The notes: generated by a model not told the origin, from the sequence alone. A DNA stretch of 64,000 nt from JAVWMQ01 sp036646055 (GCA_036646055.1 JAVXMY010000002.1:124001-188000), one strand, 5' to 3'; shown: positions 1-9,073, numbered from the stretch's first letter. Numbers and translations are program-made.

Positions 1-557
1 CAACTGCACCAACAGAAGCAGTTGATGCACTATTTATCGCATGCCAATATATAGCTAATATTGATAAAGCCCATAAACAGTTTTTGCCCAAAAATCCTAC
101 ACCAGAGGAAAGGACTATTATTCAGGTTTGTAAAATGGAAAGCGGTACTGCTAGAAATATTATTTCAGGCTACACCTTCCTACTTGGAACCCTTAGAGCC
201 TTTGATGAAGATAGGTTTACAGTACTAGTTAACATTCTAAAAGATCAAGCAAAAATATTAGAAAAAGAATATGACTGTACCTTTGATATTTGGCATAGCT
301 ACGGATACCCACCTGTAATAAATAACCTGAATTTATATAATCAAATCCAACCTATCCTTATGACTCGCAAATTCAATCAAATGCCAGAGCCTGCTATGAT
401 TTCAGAAGACTACTCCTATTACGGCTTTCATGCCCCATCTGTATTCTTCTTCCTAGGCACAGGCACAGGTATAGCCCTTCATTCAAACAATTTCGATTAT
501 GAGGAAGGCATATTGTTTGAAGGCCTTAAACTTTATATAGATTTGCTATATAAATAA
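1..557 (+). CDS. M20 family amidohydrolase, C-terminal part (5' truncated by window)
   Basis: The reading frame is open from base 3 without a start, so the gene begins upstream of the window. The visible part is the end of the lid domain and the second half of the catalytic domain of an M20D-type zinc amidohydrolase (N-acyl amino acid/aminobenzoyl-glutamate hydrolase group). Seen: a TAPTEAVDAL stretch matching the family's 'hxGxDA' region, then a SEDYSYY motif near the C-terminus in the position of the family's SEDF motif, and a late LHSNNFDY segment carrying the last metal-ligand histidine. The family cleaves acyl or peptide bonds on amino acids in the cytosol. The specific substrate cannot be told. 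It is convergent with the thiolase gene across a shared hairpin. Confidence 0.85.
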   Translation, partial: TAPTEAVDALFIACQYIANIDKAHKQFLPKNPTPEERTIIQVCKMESGTARNIISGYTFLLGTLRAFDEDRFTVLVNILKDQAKILEKEYDCTFDIWHSYGYPPVINNLNLYNQIQPILMTRKFNQMPEPAMISEDYSYYGFHAPSVFFFLGTGTGIALHSNNFDYEEGILFEGLKLYIDLLYK

Positions 558-573
558 AATCAAAAACAAAAAT

Positions 574-604
574 CCGCAACTACTAAAAGTAGTTGCGGTA
601 TTTA
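574..604. terminator. Bidirectional rho-independent terminator
   Basis: Perfect inverted repeat CCGCAACTACT/AGTAGTTGCGG with a 3-nt loop. A T-rich tail follows on the plus strand and an A-rich flank (T-rich on the minus strand) precedes it. It sits between the convergent amidohydrolase and thiolase genes and serves both. Confidence 0.9.
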
Positions 605-639
605 TTTTTAGTCAACATTATTTAACAAAGTTCTTCTAT

Positions 640-1818
640 TTATCTTTCTACGATAATTGCAGTTCCCTGTCCACCACCGATACAAAGTGTAGCAAGACCC
701 TTCTTAGCATCTCTCTTAGACATTTCATGAATTAAAGTAATAAGAATTCTAGCACCAGATGCACCGATTGGGTGACCTAATGCAATAGCTCCACCATTAA
801 CGTTTAACTTAGCTGGGTCAATCTTAAGATCTCTACCAACTGCTAATGACTGAGCAGCAAAAGCTTCGTTAGCTTCGATTAAATCCATATCGTCAATTGT
901 TAATTTAGCTTTTTCTAAAGCCTTCTGACTTGATGGAATTGGACCTAAACCCATTACTTTTGGATCAACACCTGCAGAAGCATATGATTTGATTGTGCAA
1001 AGTGGTTTTAGACCTAACTCGTCAGCCTTTTCTTTAGACATTACTACTAAAGCAGCACCTGAATCGTTAATTCCTGAAGCGTTAGCAGCTGTTACTCTAC
1101 CTTCTTTAATGAAAGCAGGTTTTAGCTTACCCATTTTTTCTTCAGTTGAACCGAATTTAGGATATTCGTCTGTATCAAAGATAATTGGGTCACCTTTTCT
1201 CTGTGGAATTTCAACAGGAACGATTTCTTCCTTGAATTTTCCAGCTTTAATTGCAGCTTCAGCCTTCTGCTGAGAAGCAACTGAAAAAGCATCTAATTCT
1301 TCTCTTGTTAGTCCATACTGATCACAAACGTTTTCAGCAGTAACACCCATGTGATATTTATTAAAAGCATCTGTTAGACCATCGTTAACCATCATGTCAA
1401 CAACTTTGTAGTCTCCCATTCTAGCTCCCCATCTAGATTTCATATCTGCGAATCCAGCCATAGACATGCTTTCTGCACCACCAGCAACGATGATGTCAGC
1501 ATCTCCAGCTTTAATAATCTGAGCTGCTAAAGAAACTGCTCTTAGACCTGATCCACAAACTTTATTTAATGTCATAGCTGGTGTTTCGATTGGAAGACCT
1601 GCATCTAATGTAATCTGTCTTGCAACATTCTGTCCTAATCCACCCTGTAATACGCAACCTAAAATAACTTCATCAACCTGTTCAGGTTTAATTCCAGCTC
1701 TTTCGATAGCTCCTCTAACAGCAACTTCCCCAAGTTTTCTAGTAGGTACGTTTTTTAGTGTTCCACCGAAGCTTCCGATTGGAGTTCTAGCTGCACTTAC
1801 AATTACTACATCTCTCAT
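640..1818 (-). CDS. thlA: Acetyl-CoA C-acetyltransferase (thiolase)
   Basis: Thiolase II that condenses two acetyl-CoA to acetoacetyl-CoA, or cleaves the reverse, at the entry to butyrate/acetoacetate metabolism. The 392-residue length is normal for the family. The N-terminal active-site loop LNKVCGSGLRAV places the nucleophilic cysteine at C88. The C-terminal NGGAIALGHPIGASG supplies the catalytic histidine and CIGGGQGTA the second cysteine. The start codon follows a GAGGAGG ribosome site. The gene stands alone: no crotonase or hydroxyacyl-CoA dehydrogenase genes are adjacent. A TATAAT on the minus strand lies about 75 bp upstream. Confidence 0.96.
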   Translation of the reverse strand: MRDVVIVSAARTPIGSFGGTLKNVPTRKLGEVAVRGAIERAGIKPEQVDEVILGCVLQGGLGQNVARQITLDAGLPIETPAMTLNKVCGSGLRAVSLAAQIIKAGDADIIVAGGAESMSMAGFADMKSRWGARMGDYKVVDMMVNDGLTDAFNKYHMGVTAENVCDQYGLTREELDAFSVASQQKAEAAIKAGKFKEEIVPVEIPQRKGDPIIFDTDEYPKFGSTEEKMGKLKPAFIKEGRVTAANASGINDSGAALVVMSKEKADELGLKPLCTIKSYASAGVDPKVMGLGPIPSSQKALEKAKLTIDDMDLIEANEAFAAQSLAVGRDLKIDPAKLNVNGGAIALGHPIGASGARILITLIHEMSKRDAKKGLATLCIGGGQGTAIIVER

Positions 1819-1890
1819 AATTCAATTTCCTCCTCAAATAATTTTTTAATTAACATAATTACTAAATCTTTTATTAATAAACCCTTAATG

Positions 1891-1896
1891 ATTATA
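1891..1896 (-). promoter_or_regulatory. Possible -10 box for the thiolase gene
   Basis: A minus-strand TATAAT sits in the 226-bp gap between the thiolase and cysteine-hydrolase genes. No good -35 hexamer is found at 16-18 bp, so the call is weak. Nothing else is apparent in this gap. Confidence 0.35.
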
Positions 1897-2044
1897 CTCC
1901 AAGCCGTCATAACCAAATGTTTATGTACCTATAATAACATTAAATATAAGGTTACACAACCCCTTTTATGTTAATTTTTTCACAAAATCTGCTCATTCCT
2001 GCTGGATCCCAAAATTTCAAGGTTTCATCAATGTTTATCTACCC

Positions 2045-2614
2045 TTATTTAACAATTTTAGCGACTTCTTTAAAGCCATCTGCTTTGGCAGAGCCTAATA
2101 ACTCATACAAAACTGACTCATAAGTAGTTATAAAAGCACCCGCATCAGCCATTCTCTTTAAGCTAACATTGTAGTTTATATCGCTTCTACTCATACAAGC
2201 ATCCGCTACAACAAAAACATTGTATCCTTCTTTTAGAAGATCCATTGTTGTTTGTAATACACAAATATGAGACTCTATACCAAATAGAATTACAGTGTTT
2301 TGGTCGTATTCTTCCATCTTTGTTACAAACTCTTCAGTTTCCCAAGCACTAAAAGTAAACTTTTCTATTGGCGTAAATTCCCCAATTGCATCAGCAATTG
2401 AAGGCACAGTTTCTCCAAGTCCTCTAGTATACTGTTGTGTAACTAAAATAGGAATATTTAATGCCTTTAATCCACTTGTTAATTTAATAACAGTATCTTC
2501 TAATTCTCCTGGATTTTTCATAGCCGGTAGAAGCTTTTCTTGAAAATCAATTGCAACTGCAATTGCATCATCTCTTTCAATTAATAACTTTTTAAACATA
2601 TCCATTTTCTTCAT
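2045..2614 (-). CDS. Isochorismatase-like cysteine hydrolase (YcaC-type)
   Basis: A 189-residue cytosolic hydrolase of the isochorismatase/nicotinamidase superfamily. The family uses an Asp-Lys-Cys triad. Here the Asp is in the N-terminal AIDFQEKLLP motif (near residue 23) and the nucleophilic Cys is in GIESHICVLQT (near residue 118), followed by the typical cis-peptide region. The substrate is unknown: members hydrolyse amides, isochorismate or unknown ureido compounds. An AAAGGA ribosome site precedes the first ATG; the second Met (codon 4) is an alternative start. It lies 34 bp downstream of surE and may be the last gene of the sirtuin-surE transcript. Confidence 0.85.
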   Translation of the reverse strand: MKKMDMFKKLLIERDDAIAVAIDFQEKLLPAMKNPGELEDTVIKLTSGLKALNIPILVTQQYTRGLGETVPSIADAIGEFTPIEKFTFSAWETEEFVTKMEEYDQNTVILFGIESHICVLQTTMDLLKEGYNVFVVADACMSRSDINYNVSLKRMADAGAFITTYESVLYELLGSAKADGFKEVAKIVK

Positions 2615-2648
2615 GTTTCTTTATTTCCTTTCTATTCTACAGTAACTT

Positions 2649-3410
2649 TTACACTATATTCCACGATTCAACTTCTTCAATTAAATAATGATTAGTCAAA
2701 TCATATTTAAGTGGTGTAATTGAAGCAAATCCATTAGCATGGGCAATTATATCTACTCCTAAATCATTACCAACAACAGGAGCAGGTTCCCCCGCATATG
2801 CAACTTCAAGTTGTCCATTTTGGTTCTTCTCAGGATTATACCAACCTGTATATTCCATCTTACCTAGCCTTGTATATTTCACGCCCTTAATCTGATCCAT
2901 TGGTCTATTAGGTGCATTAATATTCAAAACAGTTCTGCTATCTAAGTTAAACACAGCATTCTTATAGGCTTGCTTAGCCAAATAACAAGCATATTCAAAA
3001 TGTGTTGGAGTATGGCTACAAACAGAAACTGCAACAGCAGGTTTCCCAAGTAGATTTCCTTCAATGGCTGCAGAAACTGTACCAGAATAAAGAGTATCAG
3101 TTCCCAGATTTGCCCCCATATTTATGCCTGCATAAACAACATCTATATTTATACCTTGCTTCTCAAAATAAGCAACTCCAATTTTAACACAATCAGCAGG
3201 AGTTCCTGTAACTTCAATGGCGCCTTTGGCTCCTTGAAAATCAACTTCCTTAATTGTCATTGACTGCCCAATTGTAATCCCATGTCCAGTTGCACTTCTT
3301 TGCCTGTGTGGCGCCGAAACATAAACATTTGCAACCTGACTCATAGCAAGAACTAATTCTTTAATCCCTTTTGCCCAAATACCATCATCATTTGAAATTA
3401 ATATATTCAC
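2649..3410 (-). CDS. surE: 5'/3'-nucleotidase SurE
   Basis: Survival protein SurE, a metal-dependent phosphatase acting on nucleoside 5'- and 3'-monophosphates. The 253-residue length fits. The diagnostic N-terminal ILISNDDG metal-binding motif is at residues 3-10, and the AGINMGANLGTDTLYSGT segment provides the conserved Asn and Ser/Thr around the active site. The start overlaps the stop of the upstream sirtuin gene (ATGA), which indicates translational coupling. Confidence 0.96.
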   Translation of the reverse strand: MNILISNDDGIWAKGIKELVLAMSQVANVYVSAPHRQRSATGHGITIGQSMTIKEVDFQGAKGAIEVTGTPADCVKIGVAYFEKQGINIDVVYAGINMGANLGTDTLYSGTVSAAIEGNLLGKPAVAVSVCSHTPTHFEYACYLAKQAYKNAVFNLDSRTVLNINAPNRPMDQIKGVKYTRLGKMEYTGWYNPEKNQNGQLEVAYAGEPAPVVGNDLGVDIIAHANGFASITPLKYDLTNHYLIEEVESWNIV

Positions 3411-4138
3411 AGAATTCCTCCTAATACCTGTCCAATTGATTCATTAATAACTAAATCCGCCTTACTATCATAAGGTGTTTTAGTTTTATTAATCAAAACT
3501 AAATTATCCCCTCTAAAATACTGAATTAATCCTGCCGCAGGATAAACAGCTAGAGAAGTTCCTCCAACAATTAGAGTGTCTGCATTTGCAATTGCATTAA
3601 CAGCACCATTAATTGTATCTCCATCCAAAGCCTCTTCATACAAAACTACATCTGGCTTAACAATACCACCGCATTTATTACATCTAGGCACTCCACCCTG
3701 ACAGTTAGACTCATCAATAACATAGTCAAGATCAAAACTAGCTCCACACTTCATACAGTAGTTTCTCAAAATAGAACCGTGAAGTTCAAAAACCTTCTTA
3801 CTTCCAGCCTTTTGATGAAGCCCATCAATATTCTGAGTAACAACACCAATTAATTTGCCATCTTCCTCTAGTTTGGCTAAAGCCTTATGAGCCTTGTTTG
3901 GCATAGCATCCCTATAGATTAAATTATTCTTGTAGTAATTAAAAAATGTTTCTGTCTCTCTATCAAAAAAACCTCGAGATAGGATTTCTTCTGGCGATCT
4001 GCCATATTTTTGCTGTGCCTGATACAGTCCTGTTTCAGATCTAAAATCCGGTATATTACTTTCAGTAGAAACACCAGCCCCACCAAAAAATACAATTTTA
4101 TTACTATTATCTATTATAGCTTTTAATTTTTCATCCAT
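3407..4138 (-). CDS. cobB: NAD-dependent protein deacylase, sirtuin (Sir2/CobB)
   Basis: Sir2-family enzyme that removes acetyl/acyl groups from lysines using NAD+. Seen in order: FFGGAGVSTESNIPDFRS (NAD-binding GAG and DFRS), TQNIDGLHQKAG, the catalytic His in ELHGS, and a four-cysteine zinc ribbon (CMKC and CNKC). The start was placed at 4138 because GGAGGG lies 7 nt upstream. An in-frame ATG 15 nt earlier (4153) overlaps that ribosome site and is less likely. The length of 243 residues is typical. It is translationally coupled to surE. Confidence 0.94.
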   Translation of the reverse strand: MDEKLKAIIDNSNKIVFFGGAGVSTESNIPDFRSETGLYQAQQKYGRSPEEILSRGFFDRETETFFNYYKNNLIYRDAMPNKAHKALAKLEEDGKLIGVVTQNIDGLHQKAGSKKVFELHGSILRNYCMKCGASFDLDYVIDESNCQGGVPRCNKCGGIVKPDVVLYEEALDGDTINGAVNAIANADTLIVGGTSLAVYPAAGLIQYFRGDNLVLINKTKTPYDSKADLVINESIGQVLGGIL

Positions 4139-4281
4139 AATTATACCCTCCATAACCTAGCATATGTGATGATATTATATCATATTTATTGCTATTATTC
4201 TTTATAATTGTTATCATATTAATATCTAAAATAACAATTTTGAAACAAATCTTATTTAAGATAACATATAAGGAGAATAAC

Positions 4282-5472
4282 ATGAGTAACAAAAAAACAG
4301 CTTTAGTTTTAAGTGGTGGTGGCGCCAAAGGATCTTATGAAATTGGAGTTTGGAAAGCCCTAAGAGAGCTTGATATTCCAATTGATATGGTCTTTGGCAC
4401 ATCAATTGGATCTGTTAACGGAGCTATGGTAGTAATAGACAAATATGAAGAAGCAGAAAAACTGTGGCTAGAAATCGTAACTGACGAAGTTTTCGATATA
4501 GAACGCAGCGGCACACTAGAAAACCTGGCAGTTTTAGGAATGCCTGCCGATGAACTACTAGGATATGCCAAAGAAATTGCCAAAGGCGGTGCAGATAAAA
4601 AATCAATGAAAGACATCTTTGAAAAATACATAGATGAAGACGCCTTTAGAAAATCTCCTAGAGATTATGGACTATGTACAACTGAATTTCCTTCTCTAAA
4701 AGGTAGAGAATTGTTTAAAGACGATATTCCAGTAGGCCAACTAACAGATTTTATAACTGCAAGTGCCTCTTGTTTCCCTGCAGCTAAACCTACAGAAATA
4801 GACGGACAAAAATATATTGACGGAGGATTCTTCGATAACTTACCTGTAGACATGGCCCTTGCCAAAGGTGCCGAAAGAATTATTGCAGTAAATCTTAGAG
4901 CTGTTGGTGTTGTAGATAAAAACTGCATTGCCAAAGCAAGAGATAACTCAGAATTTTATTTAATTGAGCCTGTTTGGGACTTAGGAAACTTCCTATACTT
5001 TGACCCTAAAAATGCTGAAAATAATATTCAGTTAGGCTACCTAGCTACAATGCGTAAATTTGGTCGCCTTGATGGGCAAAACTACACATTTCACAAAGGG
5101 GCCTTTGGTAAAATGGATATTGCCAGAGCAGAATGTGCAGCTAAATTTTTCTCCCTTGAACCTAAGATTATATATGATGAAGCCACACTCCTTGAAGCAT
5201 TAGCGCCTAAAGTTTTAGATGCTCAAGTTGCTCTTCACAAGCAAGCAGGCCATATACATAATTTGGCTGGTGAAGTTGGTGTTCCTAATTTACTTACTTT
5301 TGTGTCTAACCTTAAAGAAAAAATAAACATCTCAAGCTTAGTAGTTCTAATTGGAGAAAGTTTAAGAGATAAGGAAGACAAAAGCATTTACCTATCTACA
5401 CTTTGTAGAAGTCTACTTAGAGAAGAAGTTTTTGCAGCAAGTTATATACTAAAAAAAGATTTGCTTAAATAA
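4282..5472 (+). CDS. Patatin-like phospholipase
   Basis: Patatin-family serine acyl hydrolase of 396 residues. Seen: the oxyanion-hole glycines in SGGGAKGSYEIGVW near the N-terminus, the nucleophile elbow GTSIGS (GxSxG), and the catalytic aspartate in DGGFFDNLP. Known members deacylate phospholipids or lipoproteins. There is no signal peptide, so it is predicted cytosolic or membrane-peripheral. The start is at 4282, where AGGAG lies 6 nt upstream; the longer frame from 4189 adds a hydrophobic, AT-rich stretch without a ribosome site. It is divergent from the sirtuin gene and convergent with the ECF gene. The C-terminal ~150 residues show no known motif. Confidence 0.9.
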   Translation: MSNKKTALVLSGGGAKGSYEIGVWKALRELDIPIDMVFGTSIGSVNGAMVVIDKYEEAEKLWLEIVTDEVFDIERSGTLENLAVLGMPADELLGYAKEIAKGGADKKSMKDIFEKYIDEDAFRKSPRDYGLCTTEFPSLKGRELFKDDIPVGQLTDFITASASCFPAAKPTEIDGQKYIDGGFFDNLPVDMALAKGAERIIAVNLRAVGVVDKNCIAKARDNSEFYLIEPVWDLGNFLYFDPKNAENNIQLGYLATMRKFGRLDGQNYTFHKGAFGKMDIARAECAAKFFSLEPKIIYDEATLLEALAPKVLDAQVALHKQAGHIHNLAGEVGVPNLLTFVSNLKEKINISSLVVLIGESLRDKEDKSIYLSTLCRSLLREEVFAASYILKKDLLK

Positions 5473-5510
5473 AAAAAGGCTATGGATTACTTTCCATAGC
5501 CTTTTTGTTT
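5473..5510. terminator. Bidirectional terminator
   Basis: Hairpin AAAAAGGCTATGGA/TCCATAGCCTTTTT with a 6-nt loop, immediately after the patatin stop and overlapping the end of the convergent ECF gene. Confidence 0.9.
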
Positions 5511-6060
5511 ATTTTACTTCATCAAGCCTATATGTGAATTGAGTTTTTGCAGGTGTCTTGTATAAAGCCGTAGCTAATACAGTTGCAAGAACTACTCCTG
5601 ATACAAACTGAATAATATTCATAGGTATTGCAGCTAGTGGTGCAACAAAGTTTCCATACATAAAGCCTTCTGCAATGTAATACCCTAAAACCATAAATAA
5701 CCCAGCTGTAATCATTCCAAGAACTTCAAACATTCTCATTTTGTTTCCTGTATATTCCTTCTTAACTGCATATTCAATGCAAAGACCCATAACTACTGCC
5801 ATTAACCCTTTTACTATGAAAGTAATTGGTGCGTAATATGCGTAACCACTTATTAAATCCGCCATGGCAGAGCCTATGCCAGCTGCCGCTGCGCCTTTTT
5901 TCCATCCTAGTAAAAGTACAGAGAAGAAAATCATTGTGTCTCCTAGGTGAATATATCCTTGTGTGGCTGGGACCGGAATTCTAATAATCCAAGTTAATAC
6001 CATTACCATAGCCATCATTAGTGCTGTTAAAACTAAATCATATGTCTTATTCTTTTTCAT
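5509..6060 (-). CDS. ECF transporter S component, probable vitamin uptake (pyridoxine candidate)
   Basis: A 183-residue integral membrane protein with about six predicted membrane helices. The GYIHLGDTMIFFSVLLLGW segment followed by GSAMADLISGYAYYAPITF is typical of substrate-binding S components of energy-coupling-factor importers. The S component captures a vitamin and docks onto a shared EcfAAT module, which is not in this window. The substrate is inferred as a B6 vitamer only because the gene is divergent from a MocR/PdxR-type regulator; riboflavin- or thiamine-related substrates remain possible. The ribosome site AAAGGAG is well spaced. Confidence 0.8.
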   Translation of the reverse strand: MKKNKTYDLVLTALMMAMVMVLTWIIRIPVPATQGYIHLGDTMIFFSVLLLGWKKGAAAAGIGSAMADLISGYAYYAPITFIVKGLMAVVMGLCIEYAVKKEYTGNKMRMFEVLGMITAGLFMVLGYYIAEGFMYGNFVAPLAAIPMNIIQFVSGVVLATVLATALYKTPAKTQFTYRLDEVK

Positions 6061-6173
6061 ATTGATGCTCCTTTAAATTTTTCTAAATTCTATATTGCTA
6101 TAGTAGCACTAAAATGATAGTATTGAAATACACAATAACGATTATTTTTATAGGTACAGTTATGGAGGATTAA

Positions 6174-7559
6174 ATGAAAACACTACTGCCAAATTTAGAT
6201 CATAATAGTCATAGAGCCTTGTATTTGCAACTTTACGACTATATTAAGACTGCAATTCTCAAAAAAGAAATTGTACCTGGCGATAAACTCCCATCTTTGA
6301 GAAATCTGTCAGACGCACTGGACATAAGTCTAACTACAGTAGATCTTGCTTACTCTCAGCTTTCAGTTGAAGGCTATATTTATAGTAAGCCTCAATCAGG
6401 ATATTTTGTAGGAGATATGTTTTATCCATCCTCCAAAACCAAAGCCACAGAAAAACCCTCTTGGATTAATGAGACAGAGAACTTCCTTAAGGAGCCTAAG
6501 TTTTATTACGACTTAGAATGTTTTGATTTTGCCAAGTGGAAAAAATGTATCAACAAAGTTTTTCTAGATTATCCTCAACACCTTTTGTTTGAAAGTGATT
6601 CTCAAGGAGAAGAGATTTTAAGATACGAAATCAGCAAATATATTTATCAGTCTAGAGGGGTCAAGTGTTCCCCAAATCAAGTTGTTATAGCTGCTGGTAC
6701 TCAGCAAATTACTAATCACCTTTCTAATATTATGCGTATTATGAACATTAATAATGTTGCCGTTGAAGAGCCTGGCTATCTTCCAGTAATTAATATTTTT
6801 AAGGATCGTGGCTTTGCTATTTCTCATGTTCCTGTTTTGAGTGATGGAATTCAGGTTGAAAAACTTCCTACTAATATTCAATCTGCCGTATACGTTAACC
6901 CTTCAAATCAGTTTCCAACTGGGGCAGTTATGCCTGTAGCCAAAAGATACAAGCTTTTATACTGGGCAGTAGACAATGATAGCTATATTATTGAAGACGA
7001 TTATGACAGTGAACTTAGATATTTTGGTAAACCTGTTCCTTCATTGCAAGGATTAGATAATAAGGGCAAGGTAATTTATTTAGGTTCCTTCTCATCTACA
7101 TTGTTTTCATCAGTCAAAATTAGTTATATGGTTTTGCCACCTAAAATGATTGAAGTTTTTCAAACCATTAGAAACAATTATTCTCAAACTTGTTCCAAAA
7201 CAGAACAATTGGCTTTAGCTCTTTTCATGCAAGATGGCAAGTATCAAAGGGGAATAAAAAAATTAAGAAGGCTTTATTCTCAAAAGTTGCAGCTTGTTCT
7301 TAATATATTAAAAAAAGATGCCAAAGATTTAATTGAGCCTCTAAACAACTCTAACGGAATCAATATTCTTCTAAAAATAAATGGTGATAAAAGTTCAAGT
7401 CAACTGGTAAGTAATGCAAAAAAATTCGGTTTAAACATTCAAACTGCAAACAAAATTACCGAAGGCGATAAGGGTTCCCTGCTAATATTTTATTATAACC
7501 AAATACCAATATCTGATATACCCCTTGCAATTTCAAGGCTTATAGATATTTGTAGTTAA
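6174..7559 (+). CDS. MocR-family regulator (GntR HTH fused to aminotransferase-like domain) lacking the PLP lysine
   Basis: A 461-residue two-domain regulator. Residues ~10-80 form a GntR winged helix (ALYLQLYDYIKTAILKKEI, PGDKLPSLRNLSDALDIS, GYFV). Residues ~110-461 form a fold-type I aminotransferase domain with NPSNQFPTG and the PLP-ring aspartate region IIEDDYDSE. The usual SFSK lysine that forms the Schiff base is replaced by serine (GSFSSTL, S308), so covalent PLP binding is doubtful. MocR proteins such as PdxR and GabR sense PLP or amino-compounds. The divergent ECF gene is the likely target. The start has GGAGG 5 nt upstream. Confidence 0.88.
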   Translation: MKTLLPNLDHNSHRALYLQLYDYIKTAILKKEIVPGDKLPSLRNLSDALDISLTTVDLAYSQLSVEGYIYSKPQSGYFVGDMFYPSSKTKATEKPSWINETENFLKEPKFYYDLECFDFAKWKKCINKVFLDYPQHLLFESDSQGEEILRYEISKYIYQSRGVKCSPNQVVIAAGTQQITNHLSNIMRIMNINNVAVEEPGYLPVINIFKDRGFAISHVPVLSDGIQVEKLPTNIQSAVYVNPSNQFPTGAVMPVAKRYKLLYWAVDNDSYIIEDDYDSELRYFGKPVPSLQGLDNKGKVIYLGSFSSTLFSSVKISYMVLPPKMIEVFQTIRNNYSQTCSKTEQLALALFMQDGKYQRGIKKLRRLYSQKLQLVLNILKKDAKDLIEPLNNSNGINILLKINGDKSSSQLVSNAKKFGLNIQTANKITEGDKGSLLIFYYNQIPISDIPLAISRLIDICS

Positions 7560-7712
7560 TAATACCATCAGCATATTCTATATTAACAATGTGCCATCGG
7601 TTTTTTCGATGTTTTATCATCAATAACTTCCATAAGCAATATTCTATTTATCCATTATACTTATAATTACCTTAAAAAAAATAATAAGAGATAATAAATA
7701 AACGAGCACAAT

Positions 7713-7742
7713 AAAAACACGACGTCCTCACGTCGTGTTTTT
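7713..7742. terminator. Bidirectional terminator
   Basis: Twelve-bp stem AAAAACACGACG/CGTCGTGTTTTT with loop TCCTCA. It is a good rho-independent signal about 150 bp after the MocR gene. Confidence 0.8.
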
Positions 7743-7938
7743 GCTATACTGATTTTCCCCACCAATTAGCTAGTTTTTCTTTAATTGGTACCCATCGATT
7801 TTATTGATGACTATACATCAAAACATTCCATACACAAATTTAATTTACAATGTTATACTGTAACTACAGTAAGGGTTGACCTTACAGCCTATTGCGGGCG
7901 AAATGCCTTAAATAATAATAATAACATAATAACAAACG

Positions 7939-7971
7939 AAAAAAGCATGAATCCTCAAATCATGCTTTTTT
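7939..7971. terminator. Terminator of the LysR gene
   Basis: Stem AAAAAAGCATGA/TCATGCTTTTTT with a 9-nt loop, 12 bp beyond the minus-strand LysR stop. Symmetric A/T flanks let it work in both directions. Confidence 0.85.
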
Positions 7972-7982
7972 ACTTTTTTGAT

Positions 7983-8909
7983 TTATTTTTTCCACCATCT
8001 ATCGATCATAGATGTAACTAGCTCAACATATTCCTCAGCTAGTGGACTCAATTCCTCTTTTTCACGCTTAATATATCCTAATTCACAAAGCAATTCAGGT
8101 TGAACTAAAGGAATATATCTAACGCCTTCGTACCAACCACTATCTTCACCCTTTTCCTTTACTACATCTAAGGTAAATGCCTCAGTATTCCTAATAACAT
8201 CCATTAAATGTCCAATATTGCCCAAAGCTATATTGCCACTTCCTCTTTGATTATCAGTAAAATAAGTCTTATATGAGAAATCTCCTTCTTCATCTTGAAA
8301 AACTGCAAAGGGGTACTCAGCCAAATCATCTAATGTTAGATAATTGTTTTCTATTCTAAACAATGGGTGGTTTTCACCTATTACTACACAAACTTTTTTA
8401 TTTGTTATAGAATGAAATTCTATGCCTCTATTTCTAAAGTTACGCAAGTAAACGTCTTTACTTTCATTTATAACCTTAACTAATCCTATTTCGCTAAACC
8501 CACTAATTACATTTTTAATGGCTTCATCAATGGAGCAATCTTTCATAGTAAATTTAACTTTTTTAGAGTTTTGTTTCTTATATAGTTCTGTAAAAGCATC
8601 ATGACCAATTAATGTGTATCCATTAGAAACAGCAAGAGTGCTTCTCCTGACACTACTCTTCCTAGCACTAGCCTTAATGTTTTCCATCTGATCGCAAATT
8701 ACCCTAGCTTCATTATAAACTTCCTTGCCAAAACTAGTCAAAGTTACACCACGATTGTTTCTCTCAAAAATCTTCTCACCAAAATACTCTTCCATATTAC
8801 TAATAGAAGTACTTAAAGTTGACTGAGCCATATTTAATTCTTCAGCTGCCTTACCAATAGAATTAAACTCTACAATTGCAATGACCTGCTCAAACTGTCT
8901 AATATTCAT
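7983..8909 (-). CDS. LysR-family transcriptional regulator
   Basis: A 308-residue LysR protein. Residues ~1-60 form the winged helix (RQFEQVIAIVEFNSIGKAAE and MAQSTLSTSISNMEEYFG), followed by the linker helix and a periplasmic-binding-like effector domain. The start was placed at the ATG at 8909, since AAAAGGTG ends 6 nt before it; a GTG nine bases further up (8918) would overlap that site. No biosynthetic or transport gene is adjacent in the usual divergent position except the GntR-ABC operon, so the target is unknown. Confidence 0.9.
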   Translation of the reverse strand: MNIRQFEQVIAIVEFNSIGKAAEELNMAQSTLSTSISNMEEYFGEKIFERNNRGVTLTSFGKEVYNEARVICDQMENIKASARKSSVRRSTLAVSNGYTLIGHDAFTELYKKQNSKKVKFTMKDCSIDEAIKNVISGFSEIGLVKVINESKDVYLRNFRNRGIEFHSITNKKVCVVIGENHPLFRIENNYLTLDDLAEYPFAVFQDEEGDFSYKTYFTDNQRGSGNIALGNIGHLMDVIRNTEAFTLDVVKEKGEDSGWYEGVRYIPLVQPELLCELGYIKREKEELSPLAEEYVELVTSMIDRWWKK

Positions 8910-8964
8910 TTTTTTCACCTTTTAATAATTACATAATTTATCATCTAATTTTTTGATGACATAT

Positions 8965-8981
8965 ACTAGTTAATAACTAGT
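8965..8981. promoter_or_regulatory. Palindrome upstream of the LysR gene
   Basis: ACTAGTT-AAT-AACTAGT, 56 bp upstream of the LysR start and inside the divergent intergenic region. It is a plausible autoregulatory operator, with no further support. Confidence 0.4.
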
Positions 8982-9073
8982 CCCTCGCCTCTAATGATAC
9001 CTTTAAATTCTCCCTAGCGCAATGGTTTTCTCTATGAAAGAAAACTGGGATGAAATATTTTTGCAAGAAAGTG

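Larger units (their letters stand above)
7560..7982. other. Gene-poor spacer with a double palindrome
   Basis: Between the MocR gene and the LysR gene there is no convincing coding frame. The spacer holds two terminator hairpins (listed separately). At 7857-7885 it also holds two overlapping inverted repeats, ACTGTAACTACAGT and GTAAGG-N5-CCTTAC. Flanks are plain AT-rich DNA. The palindromes look like a regulator site without a remaining target gene. Confidence 0.5.

Noticed and set aside
7785..8021. 78-codon ORF in the MocR-LysR spacer
   Set aside because: It has no ribosome site, odd composition with an Asn run, and runs over the LysR terminator and the LysR 3' end.
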